Shown here: piece after piece, positions 4,862 to 6,558 of the stretch
Layout: each line of letters starts with the position of its first letter
Position numbering within the stretch: the stretch's first letter is position 1
From: Planctomycetota bacterium
Lineage (GTDB): Bacteria; Planctomycetota; UBA8742; SKZP01
Direction: 5' to 3'
DNA: 6,558 nt
Assembly: GCA_007127275.1 (NCBI GenBank)
Contig: SKZP01000596.1
Location: 1 to 6,558, forward strand
Position numbers and translations under genes: made by a program
Notes under the pieces: model-generated
Told to the model about the DNA's origin: nothing
Seen by the model: the letters and a program-made list of their open reading frames with translations, nothing else
Database searches by the model: none

Positions 4862-6277
4862 CGGATTGCGTTGCACCTTGTGATTGTGTCCGCGGCCTTC
4901 CTCATCACCGCGTGCGGCACCTCGCCGCCGGTGATTGCCGTGGGGGACGGGCCGCGGGACCGGGCGTTGCATGCGTCGGCGCTGCCTGCGGATGATGCGC
5001 GCGAACTGCGCACCGACGGTTTCACCACCGACGCGGAGAACCCGCTGGCCGCACTGATTGAGCTCGGCCTCGAGCACAGCCCGAAACTGCGCGGCGCGCG
5101 CGCCCAGTGGGAAGCGGCCCGGCAGCGGCCGGTGCAGATTGCGCTGCCGCCGTTGCGCGTCGAGTACACCTATTTTCCCGAGCCAATGATGAACACGCGC
5201 CACCGCGTGATGGCGATGCAGACCGTGCCGTGGCCGGGCCGCCGGGCTCGCGAAGCGGACGCATTGCGCCATGAGGCGGATGCGGAGCAGCTTGCGTATG
5301 AGGCGGCGGTGCGCGACCTGATTGCGCAAATCACGGTGCAGTATCACGAGGTCGTGTACCTGCAGCGCGCCGTGGAGATTGCCGAGGCGAACTACGAGCT
5401 GAATGCGCGACTCGCCGAGTTGGCCGAGGCGTGGCAGGCCCGTGAGGACCCGCCGGCGGAAGAGGACGACGACGACGAGCGGTTTGCGCCGCCGCGGCGC
5501 TCGGTGGCCGTGTTGGATGCGCTCAAGGCGCGCTCGCAGCAGGCGCAGCTTGCGTATGACCAGATCACCCTCGCGGAGAACTTGCAGAACGCCGAGGCCG
5601 AGTTGCGCCGGCTGGTCGGGGTGCCGGCCGAGGCGCTGCCCGAGCCGCAACCGCTGGCGGACGTGACCTTGCAGGCAGAGCTTGCCGAGTTGACGCAACG
5701 TTTGCTCGTGCACCGCCAGGAGCTCCAACGCGCCGCGGCGCAAACGAAAGCGGCCGGGCGGCGCACCGCGGCGGCGCAACTGCTGGCCGTGCCCGACATC
5801 ACACTCGGCGCGGAGTATGCCGTGCAGCACGACCAGCGTGACGCGGTCGGGATTTCCGTGGGCCTTTCGTTGCCGTGGTGGGGCTCGCGCGTGCGGGCGG
5901 CGGCCGAGGAAGCGGCGCAGCTCGAGGACGTGGCGCGAGCCGCGGAGCAACAGGCGGCGTACGACGCCCAGGCGGAGCTCGTGCGCGCGTTCACGCAATA
6001 CCAGCGGGCGCAGCGGCTCGTCAACTTGTACCGCAACGTGTTGCTGCCGGAGGCACGCGCCGCGGCACACAAGATTGAGTCGCTGGAGCGCGAAGGGGAG
6101 ACCACCCTCGGCGAGGTACTCGAAGCGCAAATGGTCTCGCACAACTTCGAGCTAGCCCTGGCCCGCGCCCGCACCGAGCGCTTTCAAGCCGTAGCGCGCC
6201 TCGAGCAACTCATTGGCCAGCCACTCGCCGACGTGCTCAACGTGGCGGAGGAAGGGGACGAGGAGGGAGACGAGTAA
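4850..6277 (+). CDS. Outer-membrane efflux lipoprotein, TolC/CzcC family
   Basis: This is an outer-membrane channel component of a tripartite export system, which would dock with a membrane-fusion protein and an inner-membrane pump. Numbering is from the GTG at 4850 (475 residues). A lipoprotein signal runs from 1 to 22: Arg5, a hydrophobic stretch ALHLVIVSAAFLITAC, and the lipobox ITAC with Cys22 as the lipidated residue. Two outer-membrane-efflux repeats follow, each with the strand-then-helix pattern: MAMQTVPWPGRRAREADA (121-138) and VGISVGLSLPWWGSRVRAA (333-351), with long Ala/Gln/Glu-rich coiled coils after each. An acidic insert (DPPAEEDDDDERF, 200-212) and an acidic C-terminus are unusual. 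The start is uncertain: GTG 4850 and TTG 4856 or 4871 all leave a signal peptide, while the far GTG at 4664 lies in the accD terminator. No good Shine-Dalgarno is seen. The stop overlaps the next start (TAATG), indicating an operon. Substrate is unknown; Czc/Cus-like metal export is one possibility. Confidence 0.92.
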   Translation: MGLGRIALHLVIVSAAFLITACGTSPPVIAVGDGPRDRALHASALPADDARELRTDGFTTDAENPLAALIELGLEHSPKLRGARAQWEAARQRPVQIALPPLRVEYTYFPEPMMNTRHRVMAMQTVPWPGRRAREADALRHEADAEQLAYEAAVRDLIAQITVQYHEVVYLQRAVEIAEANYELNARLAELAEAWQAREDPPAEEDDDDERFAPPRRSVAVLDALKARSQQAQLAYDQITLAENLQNAEAELRRLVGVPAEALPEPQPLADVTLQAELAELTQRLLVHRQELQRAAAQTKAAGRRTAAAQLLAVPDITLGAEYAVQHDQRDAVGISVGLSLPWWGSRVRAAAEEAAQLEDVARAAEQQAAYDAQAELVRAFTQYQRAQRLVNLYRNVLLPEARAAAHKIESLEREGETTLGEVLEAQMVSHNFELALARARTERFQAVARLEQLIGQPLADVLNVAEEGDEEGDE

Positions 6278-6558
6278 TGACGGCCAACCACATCAAGTTT
6301 GACGCTCACCACATACTCGTGCCGGCAACCAATGCGAGCCCCGCAGGGGCGTCCGGCGGTAGCCCAGGGTGGAGCGAAGCGGAACCCTGGGTCGCGGTGG
6401 CGGAGGGTGCTCACCCTTCAACGTTGAAGCCGAATCCGAACTCGGATTGGAAGCGAGCCGCGACGACGCAGGGAGACCGGTCGCGGCTCCGACAATCCCA
6501 GGGTTCCGCTGCGCTCCACCCTGGGCTACCGCCGGACGCCCCTTCGGGGCTGGCACGC
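6277..6558 (+). CDS. Start of a coupled downstream gene, incomplete at window edge
   Basis: The ATG overlaps the stop of the efflux gene in TAATG, and AGGAGGGAG (6261-6269) lies seven bases upstream, a very good site, so translational coupling is likely. The frame is open for 94 codons to the window end. It begins MTANHIKFDAHHILVPATNA and then runs through repeat element 2, giving a proline-, alanine- and glycine-rich sequence with no recognised domain. No signal peptide is visible, which is unlike an RND adaptor; the adaptor or pump could begin later, with this frame a short leader, or the repeat could lie in the N-terminal linker of a real gene. Function is not assignable from this fragment. 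Confidence 0.5.
   Translation, partial: MTANHIKFDAHHILVPATNASPAGASGGSPGWSEAEPWVAVAEGAHPSTLKPNPNSDWKRAATTQGDRSRLRQSQGSAALHPGLPPDAPSGLAR
6337..6551. repeat. Composite repeat element 2: 55-base inverted arms with nested palindromes
   Basis: Arms 6337-6391 and 6497-6551 are inverted copies, identical at 53 of 55 positions. Each arm holds two hairpins: GCCCC with GGGGC over a three-base loop, and CCCAGGGT with ACCCTGGG over a 13-base loop. Both differences between the arms fall in these loops, so the stems are unchanged. The 105-base core holds four more palindromes: AGGGTG-CT-CACCCT (6404-6417), CTTCAACGTTGAAG (6416-6429), AATCCGA-AC-TCGGATT (6433-6448), and GAGCCGCGAC (6455-6464) with GTCGCGGCTC (6480-6489). 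The organisation matches element 1 but the sequence does not. The element may continue past the window edge. Confidence 0.88.

Noticed and set aside
4763..6142. Long 459-codon open frame antisense to the efflux gene
   Set aside because: A shadow of the GC-rich coding strand: arginine-, leucine- and histidine-rich, with no domain and no ribosome binding site, while the plus strand encodes a clear TolC-type protein.
6293..6556. Minus-strand open frame covering repeat element 2
   Set aside because: Made almost entirely of the palindromic repeat read on the other strand, which is open in several frames because of its composition.

Overview
This GC-rich bacterial window carries ordinary housekeeping genes on the left and, on the right, an outer-membrane efflux gene bracketed by two unusual palindrome-rich repeat elements. 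The gene set is rpsO, cutA, rpe and accD on the plus strand, a lipoprotein of the TolC/CzcC family on the plus strand, and one small unrecognised gene on the minus strand. Strong Shine-Dalgarno sequences are easy to see. The outer-membrane lipoprotein points to a Gram-negative envelope. The AccD wording ([30 protein letters not shown]) and the GC-rich hairpin repeats remind me most of Planctomycetota or a relative. That placement is from memory and is tentative.

Layout. Bases 1-286 hold nothing I can support beyond a weak direct repeat. A small gene of unknown function runs leftward (684-325) and ends in a weak hairpin terminator. A 377-base divergent region separates it from rpsO; it holds a plausible rpsO promoter (850-877) and a structured leader. 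rpsO (1062-1346) is followed by a long hairpin and stands without its common neighbours truB and pnp. cutA (1710-2069) follows alone. A 445-base gap holds a good sigma70-like promoter (2284-2312) and a leader rich in hairpins ahead of rpe (2515-3222), which has a GTG start. After 302 bases with no clear promoter comes accD (3525-4649), with a zinc finger and a long low-complexity tail, closed by a compact intrinsic terminator (4652-4674).

From 4690 the character changes. Element 1 (4690-4861) has two 32-base arms in inverted orientation around a degenerate 15-base tandem repeat. Each arm is itself a hairpin, and the only two differences between the arms form one compensatory base pair. The element is open in frame with the efflux lipoprotein gene (about 4850-6277) and overlaps its probable start. 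That gene ends in TAATG, so a next gene starts at 6277 behind a strong Shine-Dalgarno. The new frame stays open to the window edge and runs straight through element 2 (6337-6551), which has 55-base inverted arms (53/55 identical) around four more palindromes.

How the genes relate: rpsO serves translation, rpe the pentose phosphate or Calvin pathway, accD the first step of fatty-acid synthesis, and cutA an ill-defined metal-tolerance or signalling role. They look like separate transcription units. The efflux lipoprotein probably begins an export operon whose pump and adaptor genes would lie beyond 6558. The most unusual content is the pair of repeat elements that flank and enter reading frames. 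I saw no CRISPR array, transposase, tRNA or rRNA.
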